Below are positions 47,382 to 56,600 of a DNA stretch of 64,000 nucleotides, one piece after another. The notes below the pieces were generated by a model that saw only the letters and a list, made by a program, of their open reading frames with translations, ran no database searches and had not been told where the DNA came from. This DNA is from Acinetobacter tianfuensis (GTDB lineage Bacteria > Pseudomonadota > Gammaproteobacteria > Pseudomonadales > Moraxellaceae). The position numbers and the translations under genes were made by a program. The first letter of the stretch is position 1. Each line of letters begins with the position of its first letter. The DNA is taken from assembly GCF_003611465.1 (NCBI RefSeq), contig NZ_RAXV01000011.1, positions 17,926-81,925 of the forward strand, in the 5' to 3' direction.

Positions 47382-48746
47382 TTAGCGGATAGCAATTAAT
47401 TTAAGTTGTCCTTGATTGCTCAAAACGCGCTGATCCACATCAATTGCAGAAGCCAAAGGTGTCAGCATTAAGAAAGCCGTTCCTTCTGGTACTTGAATGA
47501 CACCTTCTATTTTTTCGCGGTATAAACGGGTCGAGCCTGAATCATTATTCTTATAGCCGCCTGCGCCCTCGAGCACACAGCCTTTATCATCTAAAAATAC
47601 TGCAAATGGCCAATAAAAAACAGGGACATTTTGCTTTGATGCATAAGAATGTATTTCAATATTTTTTATTGATTCTTCAACTTTAACAATTTCAAAATCA
47701 AACTCTTGAGTAATCGGCGCTCTTGGCCATAAATTAATATCTTTCAGAGGCTTCAGCGCTTTCGCTTTTTGCAGTCTTTTATCTGCAAAACACTGCTGTC
47801 CCAGACCCTCTGCTGCATCTTGCTGCGATACACGATAATAACTGCTAGACAATACCACTGGTTTAGGCGTATCTGTTTGATTTCTCTTAAACAGTGTCTG
47901 AAGCACAGACTCACCGACCCCTTTTTCACGCTCTACCACCTGAATTCGCGTAGCGCCAAGTTTTGGATCGATCACACCTTCAGGCATCGCATAAAAACGT
48001 TTTTTACCTTCCAGATTAAATTCTTTATTTTCTAGATATTCATTACTGACATAAGTTTCACCATCAATCGTGCTTAATTCCGTTCGTTGTTTATTTTCAA
48101 TAATTTCAGGAATTTTAGGTACTTGAATAGATACTTTCTTTACATTTCCTGCCTGATCAGACTGTTTTAATGCTTCTGCTTTCAGTTGCTTTCCAGTCTT
48201 TTTAGCCTTTGATTCTGCATATGCAGCCTGCGGTGCCAATGATACTGTAACCGGTACCTCCGTCAGCTTTTCTTGATCTTTATCTGAGCGCAATTTCTGA
48301 CTGCTGGAGACTTCGCTTCGCGGTACGGCACTCACTGGCAAGTCAGTCTGACTTTTTGCCGAATCAATTTTTGAAGCTGCAGTGTGCACATTCTTTGATG
48401 GCAATTGCCGCTTGATCTCCTCTTTCACAATTTCAGAGGGATTTTTATTTTTCAATTCACGCACAACATCTTGTACATGCGCTTCTACAGCAGGATCAAG
48501 ATACACAGGCTGAACTGCAGGAACTTTCTGTAAAACCTCAGCCTGCAGCACTGATTTTTGCTCTGCATATTCAACTGCGGCTGACGGCACGTTCAGTTCT
48601 TTGTTCTTAACAGGCAAATCAGGCCGCTGCACAACCATTGGCCTGCCATCTGGGCCAATAATTGTGTGGAATGTCCCTGCAAACGAATACCCTGCTTGCG
48701 CTAAACTCAGCACAAGCAGAGACTTTAGCCATTGATTTCTTTTCAT
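47382..48746 (-). CDS. filE: FilE-like secreted protein
   Basis: About 454 residues from the ATG of MKRNQWLKSLLVLSLAQAGYSFAG (48746), which gives a clean Sec signal; the frame can start at 48767, overlapping filD. After GTFHTIIGPDGRPMVVQRPDLP comes a long low-complexity Lys/Ser/Glu linker (about 60-240) and a more compact C-terminal part (about 255-454) with two cysteines (QQCFADKR, KGCVLEGAGG). No known family beyond FilE. Probably periplasmic or surface-exposed. Confidence 0.7.
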   Translation of the reverse strand: MKRNQWLKSLLVLSLAQAGYSFAGTFHTIIGPDGRPMVVQRPDLPVKNKELNVPSAAVEYAEQKSVLQAEVLQKVPAVQPVYLDPAVEAHVQDVVRELKNKNPSEIVKEEIKRQLPSKNVHTAASKIDSAKSQTDLPVSAVPRSEVSSSQKLRSDKDQEKLTEVPVTVSLAPQAAYAESKAKKTGKQLKAEALKQSDQAGNVKKVSIQVPKIPEIIENKQRTELSTIDGETYVSNEYLENKEFNLEGKKRFYAMPEGVIDPKLGATRIQVVEREKGVGESVLQTLFKRNQTDTPKPVVLSSSYYRVSQQDAAEGLGQQCFADKRLQKAKALKPLKDINLWPRAPITQEFDFEIVKVEESIKNIEIHSYASKQNVPVFYWPFAVFLDDKGCVLEGAGGYKNNDSGSTRLYREKIEGVIQVPEGTAFLMLTPLASAIDVDQRVLSNQGQLKLIAIR

Positions 48747-48760
48747 CCTGAAATTCAATC

Positions 48761-50425
48761 CTACCATCGTGTTCTATAATTTAATCCCAAAATTGTGACC
48801 TTTGTATTTGTCTTTACATTCAAGCCCGCGTAAGGGTTTAAGAGAATATTATTGACCCCTGTCTGATTCGACAGACTGCTGGTATTTGCTGGAATCGTAT
48901 CCCGGCTGCGCAAGAAACCAATCGACAAATCTAAATCCGTATCCGCATCAAAACGGTAACCTAAGCCCATGCCAAACAGCTGTGCGCCATTAATCGGAAC
49001 CATCGTATTACGCTTGCCGTCTGGAATAGAACTGGTTCGAGGTTCATAGCCCGCCCGTAATTTCAAACGGTCTGTTGCAGAATACTCAATACCGACACCA
49101 AAGTTCCACGGTGATTCAAAGCCCAAAGGTAAAGCTAAGGAAGTATCACCAATATCAGCAGATAGTAATTTCGCAATTTTTAGAGCTGAAATTTGGCGGT
49201 CAAATTCAAAACGGAATTTGTCCCAAGCATTATAATCTGTCCAGCCGACGTCAAAATTAATCTGTAAATCCGGCATGATTTTATATTTGATACCCGCCTG
49301 CATATGTGCTGGATATTCAAAATCCATCGAAACCAGACCTGACTCACTTGCGGGCACATTATTCGGAAAACCCAAAATAGCAGCTAGAATTTGTCCCGTT
49401 GGAGAAGACATCAAACCTTTGATTAATTCTTGTGAAGATCGTGCGTTATCAATATGGTATTTACCCTTCAAACGCATTTTTGCAGCGCTTTGATATACCA
49501 AACCAAAACTAAAATCTTCTCTTGGTTCCCACAATACACCTAAGTTATAGCTTGGGCTAAGTGACTGCTCTACAGCCAATTCCATTTGACCGAATTTGCT
49601 AAATGGATTCATGCCTTCTTCGGCATTACAAATTCCCAGCAGCAAGATATCCGTAATAATGTCTGAGTTATCTTTGAATGGCGTACAAACCACTTCATCA
49701 ATCATTCTCAGCATGCCAATCAATTCGTTTGGAAAGCGCAAGTCCGTTTTTAGCGCAATGGCTTGGTATGACATGCCAATGCCGCCGCCAATCGACAGCT
49801 GATCATTCACTTGATAGGCCATTGTTGGCGATAAGTAGGTAATCCGCTCTAATGCAACCTGCTGTCCCATGTAATTACCAGGATTGCCATTTTCAGCGCC
49901 AAAACCTGCAATTAACGGCGCATAAACGGCTGTTGCATAAGTTGCTTTTGAACCTGGCGGGTTATAAGCAATACCGGCTGTTGGCGCAGCCAGCGGAATG
50001 CCTTCGCCAAGGTCAACCATCTTTTTCAAGCCAGGCACATACAAGCTTGCGTATTCAACATCACCTTTCACGGTGCCTTTAAAGTCCGTACACAAATCCG
50101 CTGAAACTTCTGGACCATCATGACAAACAATTGGGTCGTCTGAATAACCAAATACGTTATAGCCTGCCGGTACAGAGAACTCTCGCTGAATGTCAAAATT
50201 CGCAACAATACCCTGTACATCCGTCTGTAAACCTTCAATTTTAGTCAAGGCTGCAGGGTTAAAATGAACTGCGCTAATCCCTGGCGGATCAGCGGTTACT
50301 GCATTACCCAGAGCCAAGGCACGCATATCTACAGATAAGTTCGTTCCTAACTGGGCAAAAGCAGCACTGGAACATCCCGTTAATATAATCGCGCTAACGA
50401 GCGGGCGCAGTCGAACATGGTTCAT
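48761..50425 (-). CDS. filD: FilD-like outer membrane protein, OmpP1/FadL family
   Basis: About 554 residues from the ATG at 50425 (AAGGGG six bases upstream; a GTG lies two codons earlier). Sec signal ends AAFA|QL. The mature start LSVDMRALALGNAVTADPPGISAVHFNPAAL is the FadL/TodX pattern of an N-terminal hatch, and the C-terminal half alternates strands up to a final W (NYRTRW). FadL-type barrels take up or release hydrophobic compounds. Here it sits in an operon with a C39 peptidase and another barrel, pointing to export or surface assembly. Confidence 0.8.
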   Translation of the reverse strand: MNHVRLRPLVSAIILTGCSSAAFAQLGTNLSVDMRALALGNAVTADPPGISAVHFNPAALTKIEGLQTDVQGIVANFDIQREFSVPAGYNVFGYSDDPIVCHDGPEVSADLCTDFKGTVKGDVEYASLYVPGLKKMVDLGEGIPLAAPTAGIAYNPPGSKATYATAVYAPLIAGFGAENGNPGNYMGQQVALERITYLSPTMAYQVNDQLSIGGGIGMSYQAIALKTDLRFPNELIGMLRMIDEVVCTPFKDNSDIITDILLLGICNAEEGMNPFSKFGQMELAVEQSLSPSYNLGVLWEPREDFSFGLVYQSAAKMRLKGKYHIDNARSSQELIKGLMSSPTGQILAAILGFPNNVPASESGLVSMDFEYPAHMQAGIKYKIMPDLQINFDVGWTDYNAWDKFRFEFDRQISALKIAKLLSADIGDTSLALPLGFESPWNFGVGIEYSATDRLKLRAGYEPRTSSIPDGKRNTMVPINGAQLFGMGLGYRFDADTDLDLSIGFLRSRDTIPANTSSLSNQTGVNNILLNPYAGLNVKTNTKVTILGLNYRTRW

Positions 50426-50437
50426 ACGCACCCCTTC

Positions 50438-51583
50438 TTAGCGGATTTTCTTACCGAAACCTAAAATATCCAGCGGGAATGACAAGCCAAGTGATACATC
50501 TGGCGCATCTTCAGTTAAGCCTAGACCAACCGTACCATTCACAATCGTATCAGGAGATACGCGTACACCTAGCGCAATAGCTAAAGTAGAACTGGTTTGA
50601 TCAGCTGGAGAATAACTTTCGCCCGAACTATAAGTAAACTCTGAGCCTGTATTAAAGCTTTGCTGATATGACATGGTTAATGACACGTCATAGTTAAATG
50701 AATATGCAAAACCGAATGAAAAACCGCCGCTGATGCCCGGCTCAAATTCCGTAATTGCACGCGAACCGCGGCGTTGGTTTAAACCAGTTTCTTTAAAGCC
50801 ATAGTTCGCTGAGACAGATGCAAAAAGCACAACTGGGTCAATATATTTACGTGTACTTGCGCCAATACCGGCAGAATAATAGCCCTTGCCGGTAGCCAAA
50901 TCATCTACAGCATTAATTTCATAAGGACTGTCACCCGTTTTTGTCGATAAGTTACCGAATAAAATCAGCGGCAATCGGCCTGCTTTTAGCGGGAAAGGCT
51001 CCCAGCGTGCGCCTAGGGATATATCCCCAAGACCAGCAGTTGAAGTATCTTTCAACAAATCTGCCTTTGCAACCAGCGGTAATGATGCAGTAAATGTCAG
51101 GTTGTCCTGAACACCATACTGAAATGTGAAGGTATTGGTCATAGCGTGTGTTGCATTTTCTTGCACACGCAGCTGGTACAGCTGACCTTCAGCCATTTCC
51201 ATATCTAATTGTGTGTCTCGATAGTATGTATAGTCGAGATCATAATAAGATGAGATTTCGCCTTTTTTAATTAAAGAATACTGACGCTCACTAGATGTAA
51301 AAACTTCTTGCAGATTTGCTTCTTGCGTTGCATCCCCCTCTTGCTGCTGCAAAGCTGCAGAGGCATCTGAAACTGGCGCAGTCTGTGTTTTTTCTGAAGA
51401 TGCCGCAACGGGTTCCGCAGCCGCGTCGTCAACAGCATCATACCCGCCAACACCGTTTTCTTCTGCTGACTGCTCTTCAGCAGCTTCGTACTGCCCAACC
51501 TCTGGCTCATTCGCATAAGCAACCCCTATCACCATTTGAATGCTTATGGCTAATAGGGTTTTGTTCATCCATTTACTTTTCAT
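50438..51583 (-). CDS. filC: FilC-like beta-barrel protein, FapF-like layout
   Basis: About 381 residues from the ATG of MKSKWMNKTLLA (51583). A signal peptide (to about AYA) is followed by an acidic, Ala/Glu-rich disordered part (about 22-95), a short helix NLQEVFTSSERQYSLIKKG, then strands YYDLDYTYYRD to the end, with even numbers of alternating strands. The Phenol_MetA_deg-type barrel and the helix-plus-disorder N-terminus are the layout of FapF, the outer membrane channel of the Pseudomonas Fap amyloid system. Its place next to the C39 peptidase supports this reading, which is an inference. Confidence 0.7.
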   Translation of the reverse strand: MKSKWMNKTLLAISIQMVIGVAYANEPEVGQYEAAEEQSAEENGVGGYDAVDDAAAEPVAASSEKTQTAPVSDASAALQQQEGDATQEANLQEVFTSSERQYSLIKKGEISSYYDLDYTYYRDTQLDMEMAEGQLYQLRVQENATHAMTNTFTFQYGVQDNLTFTASLPLVAKADLLKDTSTAGLGDISLGARWEPFPLKAGRLPLILFGNLSTKTGDSPYEINAVDDLATGKGYYSAGIGASTRKYIDPVVLFASVSANYGFKETGLNQRRGSRAITEFEPGISGGFSFGFAYSFNYDVSLTMSYQQSFNTGSEFTYSSGESYSPADQTSSTLAIALGVRVSPDTIVNGTVGLGLTEDAPDVSLGLSFPLDILGFGKKIR

Positions 51584-51634
51584 ATTCCATACCACCGCTT
51601 TTTATTTTTTTAATCCAATTAAAACAATAAGCTA

Positions 51635-52495
51635 TTACTTATTTTTATAGTAAAGCCTGAGATAATTATATGTTGGCTGACCATAATTTTCAGAAGATTC
51701 ATTCTGATTCTTATCTAAACGAATCGTTGAAGCTTTATCCGCAATTTTTTCCATGTAAAATTGCGGATACTGAATATCCACAAAAGCATATCTATTGACT
51801 GTTGCATCATCAACATGGCGCATATCAGCTTCATTTAAAGCCAACAGATCCTTACGCTGTGCAGGTGCAACATTAATTAAGAAAAGCGTATTATTTTCCC
51901 AAACTTCCTGAAAACGGGTTTCATCAAAACTGATATTGCCCAGTGCAGGATCCGCAACATATACACGGCCATCTTTATAGCCTTTAAAAACGACAAAATG
52001 CTTAAAGCCTGCATACGATATTGGAACAATTGCAGGCTGGCCTTGTTTCGCTAAATCAGTAAATTCACCGCGATAGCCGCCGCTTTCCAAACCAAGAGCG
52101 GCAACAAAACGTTTCATATCCAGCAATGAGAAACTGCGGCGTTCAATAATCTTTTCTGTTTCGCCAAATTTAAGCAGGCCATTCATGGTTTGCTGTTCTG
52201 TGAGCTTGGCCCCCACATAACCATTTAGCAGTGTTGTTAAGGCTGCAGAACCGCAGCTGTAATCATAGGCTTGGCGTACAATCCCGCGGAATTGGTCTTC
52301 AATGGCTGGTTTAATTTTGACTGTTTCACGATGCATCCGTGTGAATGAATCATTTCTGGAATCTAGTGTTTCTGTGTAATACACGGCCCCAGCTGGCTTT
52401 TCTTTTATATCAAATGACTCTTTGGCAAAGTAATACATCAATGCCGAGCCTAGCGCTATCTCTAACATATCATCTAACTTTTTAGTTATCGGCAA
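51635..52495 (-). CDS. filB: FilB-like C39-family peptidase
   Basis: A 286-residue protein with a complete C39 papain-like triad: C81 in YDYSCGSAALTTLLNG, H166 in FKHFVVFKG, D182 in VADPALG. C39 peptidases usually cut leader peptides at double-Gly-type sites or, as FapD, support amyloid secretion. The start is a TTG at 52495 with AAGG seven bases upstream; an ATG at 52468 is an alternative. No ABC transporter domain is attached. Its location in the envelope is uncertain: residues 10-23 are weakly hydrophobic. Confidence 0.8.
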   Translation of the reverse strand: MPITKKLDDMLEIALGSALMYYFAKESFDIKEKPAGAVYYTETLDSRNDSFTRMHRETVKIKPAIEDQFRGIVRQAYDYSCGSAALTTLLNGYVGAKLTEQQTMNGLLKFGETEKIIERRSFSLLDMKRFVAALGLESGGYRGEFTDLAKQGQPAIVPISYAGFKHFVVFKGYKDGRVYVADPALGNISFDETRFQEVWENNTLFLINVAPAQRKDLLALNEADMRHVDDATVNRYAFVDIQYPQFYMEKIADKASTIRLDKNQNESSENYGQPTYNYLRLYYKNK

Positions 52496-52628
52496 TGATG
52501 TGCCTTATTTTCATTATTTTTTTAGAGTTAAAACTCTACATCCGTGTTCTATTGCAAGATACCGTTTTTTGCAAAAAAAAACAGCAGTTTTTTATTTTTT
52601 TTGATGTGTTTCATCTTTTTTTGTAAAA

Positions 52629-52655
52629 AAAAGCGCGTGATGTTCACGCGCTTTT
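52629..52655 (-). terminator. Strong hairpin between filA and filB (partial terminator)
   Basis: AAAAGCGCGTGA (52629-52640) pairs perfectly with TCACGCGCTTTT (52644-52655), loop TGT; read leftwards a T run follows. It lies just after the filA stop, so most transcripts may end here and only read-through gives filB-F. Confidence 0.85.
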
Positions 52656-52669
52656 CAATTCATTACAGA

Positions 52670-53689
52670 TTAACGGCCTGTAATTGTGATTTTTGAACCC
52701 TGAGCAAAAATAGGTGCTACTGGCGTACCACCAGCTACATAGTAAGTTTTTAAACCTTGAACTTCTACATCACCAATCGAACCCATTGTTGCAGTACCAC
52801 GCGCACCTAATTTAACAAAAGCACTACCATCAGCATTTTTAAGAGGCTTAGCACCCAAAGCAATAGCTTGTACATAGATATCTGTACCTTTAGCATTTTG
52901 CGTGTTAATTAACTCTAGACCATTCGCTTTTACATTCACCTTCGAGTTGATTGTAAGATCAGAACCTTCTGCATCGTTAACTGTAATTTTACCTAACCAA
53001 ACTTGACCGCCATTCGCGTTATCCAAGATACCTAGATCTGAAATCTCTAAACCGCCTTGCATCACGGTATCAAGTTTAATCATTGCACCTTGTGGTGTAG
53101 AACCCAATTGAATATTTGCATTCATTTTACCTGTTGTGATTGTTAGACCAGATAAAATTGCTTTAGATGAGTTCGCTACCACGCCTCGGCGGCCCGTAGC
53201 TGCATCACCAGATGCGGCTACGCTGATTTCACCAATTTTAATATTTAAACCAGAAACCTGAGCCGCAATATTCAAGAATGCGCCATTTGTACCCGCATCA
53301 GAATCAATTTGTAAATCCATCAAGTTATGGCTTTCAAGCAATGAATTCATATTGCCTGTGATTTCAATACCGTTAATACCAATTGCACCAGCGTTACCCG
53401 TACCGCCCAATCCGCCAGGCACGGCAGCAATCGCCGGGGTCTTAATCGTTACCCCATCAGCCTCATATACCGCTGCAACTGCTGGCTTGTCCCCAGCCGT
53501 TGTAGATAAACCATCATTATCATGAACGTACAATTTATCAATAGTGATTTTTGAAATACCAATACCAATATTGATACCATCTTGACCTGTAGTAGAGCTT
53601 AGCGCAGCATCATCCATTGCTTGCATCGCCATTGCATTTGCGCTGATAGCCATTGAAGAAACTAAAGCTAATTTAGTGAATTTTTTCAT
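52670..53689 (-). CDS. filA: FilA-like secreted beta-rich protein (DUF6160-type)
   Basis: A 339-residue protein with Sec signal MKKFTKLALVSSMAISANAMA. The mature N-terminus MQAMDDAALSSTTGQDGINIGIGISKITIDKL carries the LSxxTGQDGI motif of this group. The remainder is Gly/Asn/Ile-rich with many short strands (INGIEITGN, LTINSKVNVKANGLELINTQ) suggesting a beta-solenoid. Only one cysteine-free body is seen. First gene of the fil operon and separated from the rest by a strong hairpin, so probably the abundant exported product. It is not a type IV pilin. Confidence 0.72.
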   Translation of the reverse strand: MKKFTKLALVSSMAISANAMAMQAMDDAALSSTTGQDGINIGIGISKITIDKLYVHDNDGLSTTAGDKPAVAAVYEADGVTIKTPAIAAVPGGLGGTGNAGAIGINGIEITGNMNSLLESHNLMDLQIDSDAGTNGAFLNIAAQVSGLNIKIGEISVAASGDAATGRRGVVANSSKAILSGLTITTGKMNANIQLGSTPQGAMIKLDTVMQGGLEISDLGILDNANGGQVWLGKITVNDAEGSDLTINSKVNVKANGLELINTQNAKGTDIYVQAIALGAKPLKNADGSAFVKLGARGTATMGSIGDVEVQGLKTYYVAGGTPVAPIFAQGSKITITGR

Positions 53690-53941
53690 TTCTTACTCTC
53701 CCAAGAGTATTTTTTATGATTGTCAACCACTCGATGTTTGCTGCTGTTTATTCGTTTTGTGACAGCGACCACATCTTTCCTTGAGTAGCTTGCTCGCCTG
53801 ATTAAATTAGCGCTGAGTCATTTTTTGTTCAACTGTTGTTGGTCGCAATATACTATTTGCCGATAAACGGTAATAGTCTCATGTTCTCAACTGCATTGTT
53901 ATACACTAGGGATCTGTTTAATCCCTCTACACAATTTAACT
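53690..53941. promoter_or_regulatory. Divergent promoter region filA / pabB
   Basis: About 250 bp between divergent genes. GGGAG precedes filA by about 8-13 bases. On the pabB side TTGTTATACACT (about 53896-53907) contains a plausible -10. No clear ribosome site precedes pabB. No operator was recognised. Confidence 0.35.
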
Positions 53942-55294
53942 ATGCAAAATCAGCCTGTTTATCAAAATTTTTTATTTGACTCTGTCTTGCGAGCAGATCA
54001 AATCATCTCCCTTTTGGCTGATTTATCTCATACCGTCTATCTGAACAATCATGGAAAACCCGTGATAGGCATACTGGCTGAAGAATATTTTTATCTTCAA
54101 AATGGCTCTATTTTTCATTGTCAGCCTGAAAGCATAGACTGCTATCAAAGCACGCAGATTAAGCATCTTCCAGATTTTTCCTTTAACACAGCATTAACGC
54201 ATCACAACAATAGCTTTACAGGCGGCCTGATGGGTTTTGTCAGCTATGATCATGCAGCTTCACAACAGATTTCATTAAAAAACAAAGCTCAGCCTGCATA
54301 TTTTTTAGGTAATTTTTCCAGTTATATTTGTTTACAGGAAGATGGCTGGTATTTCTGCAGTTCACATAAAGATGCAGAATTGCAATACAACTATTTAAAA
54401 CAGCGAGTTTCAAACAAAACATCTGCAACCAGTATTCCATTTCATTTAACAAAGGCTTGTGCTGCCAGATGGACGGCTCAGCAGTATCAAAATGCTTTTA
54501 TGCAAGTTCAGGAATACATTAAAGCTGGCGACTGTTATCAAATCAATTTGACTCAGGAGTTTAAAGGCCAAGCCGCTGGCCAGCTGCTGCAATGTGCAGA
54601 AAAGTTTTGGCAATTGACCCAAGCCCCTTACGAGGGTTATTTACGAATTGGCGAGTTTGAACTGCTCAGCTGCTCTCCTGAGTTATTTATTGACTTTAAA
54701 GAACAGCGTCAAGTTGTTACCAAACCGATCAAAGGCACCATGCCCCGCTATTCAGATCACAACTTAGATCAGCAATCTAAAGAAACGCTAAAAAACTCAG
54801 AGAAAGATCAAGCTGAAAATGTGATGATTGTCGATTTATTACGAAATGATTTAAGTATTTATGCAGAAACTGGCTCTGTCAAAACACCTAAACTTTTTAA
54901 CATTGAATCTTTCCAGCAGGTTCACCACATGGTTAGTGAAGTTGAAGCGACCCTAAAACAAGAAGTAAACCCTTTTGATATGCTGCTGTCTGCACTGCCT
55001 GGCGGCTCAATTACAGGTGCACCTAAAATACGCGCAATGCAAATCATTGATGAACTAGAGCAAGCGCCACGCGGCGCATATTGCGGCTCTATGGGATATT
55101 TTAATCATGATGGCACAGGCTCTTGGAATATCCTCATCCGTACTGTGCAAAAGTATCAGAACAATCTCTCTCTTTGGGCTGGCGGCGGTATTACCATTGC
55201 CTCTGACTGTGATGCTGAATATCAAGAATGCTTTGATAAAGTGTCTGCAATGTTGAGTTTGCTGAATACATGGTATCAGCCTGAATCAAATTAA
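53942..55294 (+). CDS. pabB: Aminodeoxychorismate synthase component I
   Basis: A 450-residue chorismate-using enzyme. The N-terminal domain (about 1-170) is variable; the catalytic domain has SPELFI, the PIKGTMPR lysine typical of PabB rather than TrpE, and GGSITGAPKIRAMQIIDELE. With PabA it makes 4-amino-4-deoxychorismate for folate. Single gene with its own terminator. Confidence 0.92.
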   Translation: MQNQPVYQNFLFDSVLRADQIISLLADLSHTVYLNNHGKPVIGILAEEYFYLQNGSIFHCQPESIDCYQSTQIKHLPDFSFNTALTHHNNSFTGGLMGFVSYDHAASQQISLKNKAQPAYFLGNFSSYICLQEDGWYFCSSHKDAELQYNYLKQRVSNKTSATSIPFHLTKACAARWTAQQYQNAFMQVQEYIKAGDCYQINLTQEFKGQAAGQLLQCAEKFWQLTQAPYEGYLRIGEFELLSCSPELFIDFKEQRQVVTKPIKGTMPRYSDHNLDQQSKETLKNSEKDQAENVMIVDLLRNDLSIYAETGSVKTPKLFNIESFQQVHHMVSEVEATLKQEVNPFDMLLSALPGGSITGAPKIRAMQIIDELEQAPRGAYCGSMGYFNHDGTGSWNILIRTVQKYQNNLSLWAGGGITIASDCDAEYQECFDKVSAMLSLLNTWYQPESN

Positions 55295-55309
55295 ATATCA
55301 TGTGAAGAT

Positions 55310-55346
55310 AAAAAAAGCCCTATTCCACAATGATAGGGCTTTTTTT
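55310..55346. terminator. Bidirectional intrinsic terminator
   Basis: An A-run plus GCCCTAT (to 55323) pairs with ATAGGGC plus a T run (from 55333), between the converging pabB and hisC genes. Confidence 0.9.
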
Positions 55347-55370
55347 ATCTTCAATGAGATATGATCAAAA

Positions 55371-56468
55371 TCACACTAAAATCTCATTTTTTAAAGTATC
55401 GGCTAAACGCTGATTTTGCTCATCTGTACCAATCGTAATGCGCAAGAATTGATTGATACGCGGTTTATTGAAATAACGCACGATAATACCCTTTTCACGT
55501 AATTCTGCGGCCAATTCTGCCGCATCTTTGCTTGGCAGAGATGCAAAAATAAAGTTCGCTTTAGAAGGAAGAACTTTAAACCCCAAGCTCTCCAATTCTG
55601 CTGTCAGCTTTACACGGCTGGCAATGACTTTAGCATTTTGCGCCTCGAAATATGCCTGATCTTCAAATGAAGCAACTGCTGCCGCGATAGCAAAACGATC
55701 CATTGGATAAGAGTTAAAACTATTTTTCACCGCTTCCAGCGCCGCAATCAAATGCGGCTGCGCTATGGCAAAGCCGACACGCAAACCCGCTAAAGAACGT
55801 GATTTAGATGTGGTTTGACATACGACTAAGTTCTCATATTTAGCCACTAAACTCACTGCAGACTCTGCGCCAAAATCGACATAGGCTTCATCTATGACAA
55901 CCACGGAGTTTGGATTAGCCTGCAGTACTTCTTCAATGGCTGAAAGTCCGAGAGCAATACTGGTCGGCGCATTCGGGTTGGTAATGATGATGCCGCCATT
56001 GGGCTGCTTATAATCATCAACTACAATTTCAAAATCATCATTTAAGGGCAAAATTTTAGTCTTGGCTGCAATACCGAAAAATTGGCTATAAACGGGATAA
56101 AAACTGTAAGTAATATCTGGATATAAGATCGGCAGCTCTTGCACAAAGAAAGCTTTAAAAATATGTGCGAGCACTTCGTCCGAACCATTTCCAACAAAAA
56201 CATTTTCAACAGCAACATGCTGCTGCTTTGCAATGGCTTGTTTTAATTCTGACGCATCTGGATCTGGATATAAACGCAATACATCCGCAGAGTCCGCAAG
56301 TACGGCCTGCACGGCTTCTACAACTTTCGGCGATGGCGGATACGGATTTTCGTTGGTATTTAATTTTAAAAGATTCTGAATTTTTGGCTGCTCGCCCGGC
56401 ACATAGGGCTCAAGCTGACGCACTTCAGGGCTCCAAAAACGCATTTGTTCTGTGGTGATATTTGACAT
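55371..56468 (-). CDS. hisC: Histidinol-phosphate aminotransferase
   Basis: About 365 residues from the ATG of [12 protein letters not shown] (56468); a second ATG four codons upstream (56480) lies beside a GGGGG tract. PLP enzyme of class I/II with [28 protein letters not shown] and the PLP lysine in [14 protein letters not shown]. It converts imidazole acetol phosphate to histidinol phosphate. Downstream of hisD, with a repeat element in between. Confidence 0.93.
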   Translation of the reverse strand: MSNITTEQMRFWSPEVRQLEPYVPGEQPKIQNLLKLNTNENPYPPSPKVVEAVQAVLADSADVLRLYPDPDASELKQAIAKQQHVAVENVFVGNGSDEVLAHIFKAFFVQELPILYPDITYSFYPVYSQFFGIAAKTKILPLNDDFEIVVDDYKQPNGGIIITNPNAPTSIALGLSAIEEVLQANPNSVVVIDEAYVDFGAESAVSLVAKYENLVVCQTTSKSRSLAGLRVGFAIAQPHLIAALEAVKNSFNSYPMDRFAIAAAVASFEDQAYFEAQNAKVIASRVKLTAELESLGFKVLPSKANFIFASLPSKDAAELAAELREKGIIVRYFNKPRINQFLRITIGTDEQNQRLADTLKNEILV

Positions 56469-56484
56469 CTTTCTTCTCATTTCT

Positions 56485-56586
56485 GCCCCCTCCTAACCTC
56501 CCTCAAAAAAGAGAGGAGTCTTCTTTTCTCTACATATATTTTTTGATGTAAATTCCCTCTCCTTTCAGGAGAGGATTAGGGAGAGG
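56485..56586. repeat. REP-like palindromic repeat between hisD and hisC
   Basis: A pyrimidine-rich block (CCCCCTCCTAACCTCCCTC region, from 56486) and a purine-rich block near 56567-56586 (AGGATTAGGGAGAGG) are imperfect inverted copies. Inside the right one CCTCTCCT (56556-56563) pairs with AGGAGAGG (56567-56574). Such CCTCTCC/GGAGAGG units look like dispersed REP-type elements. Confidence 0.6.
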
Positions 56587-56600
56587 TTTTATATTTTGAA

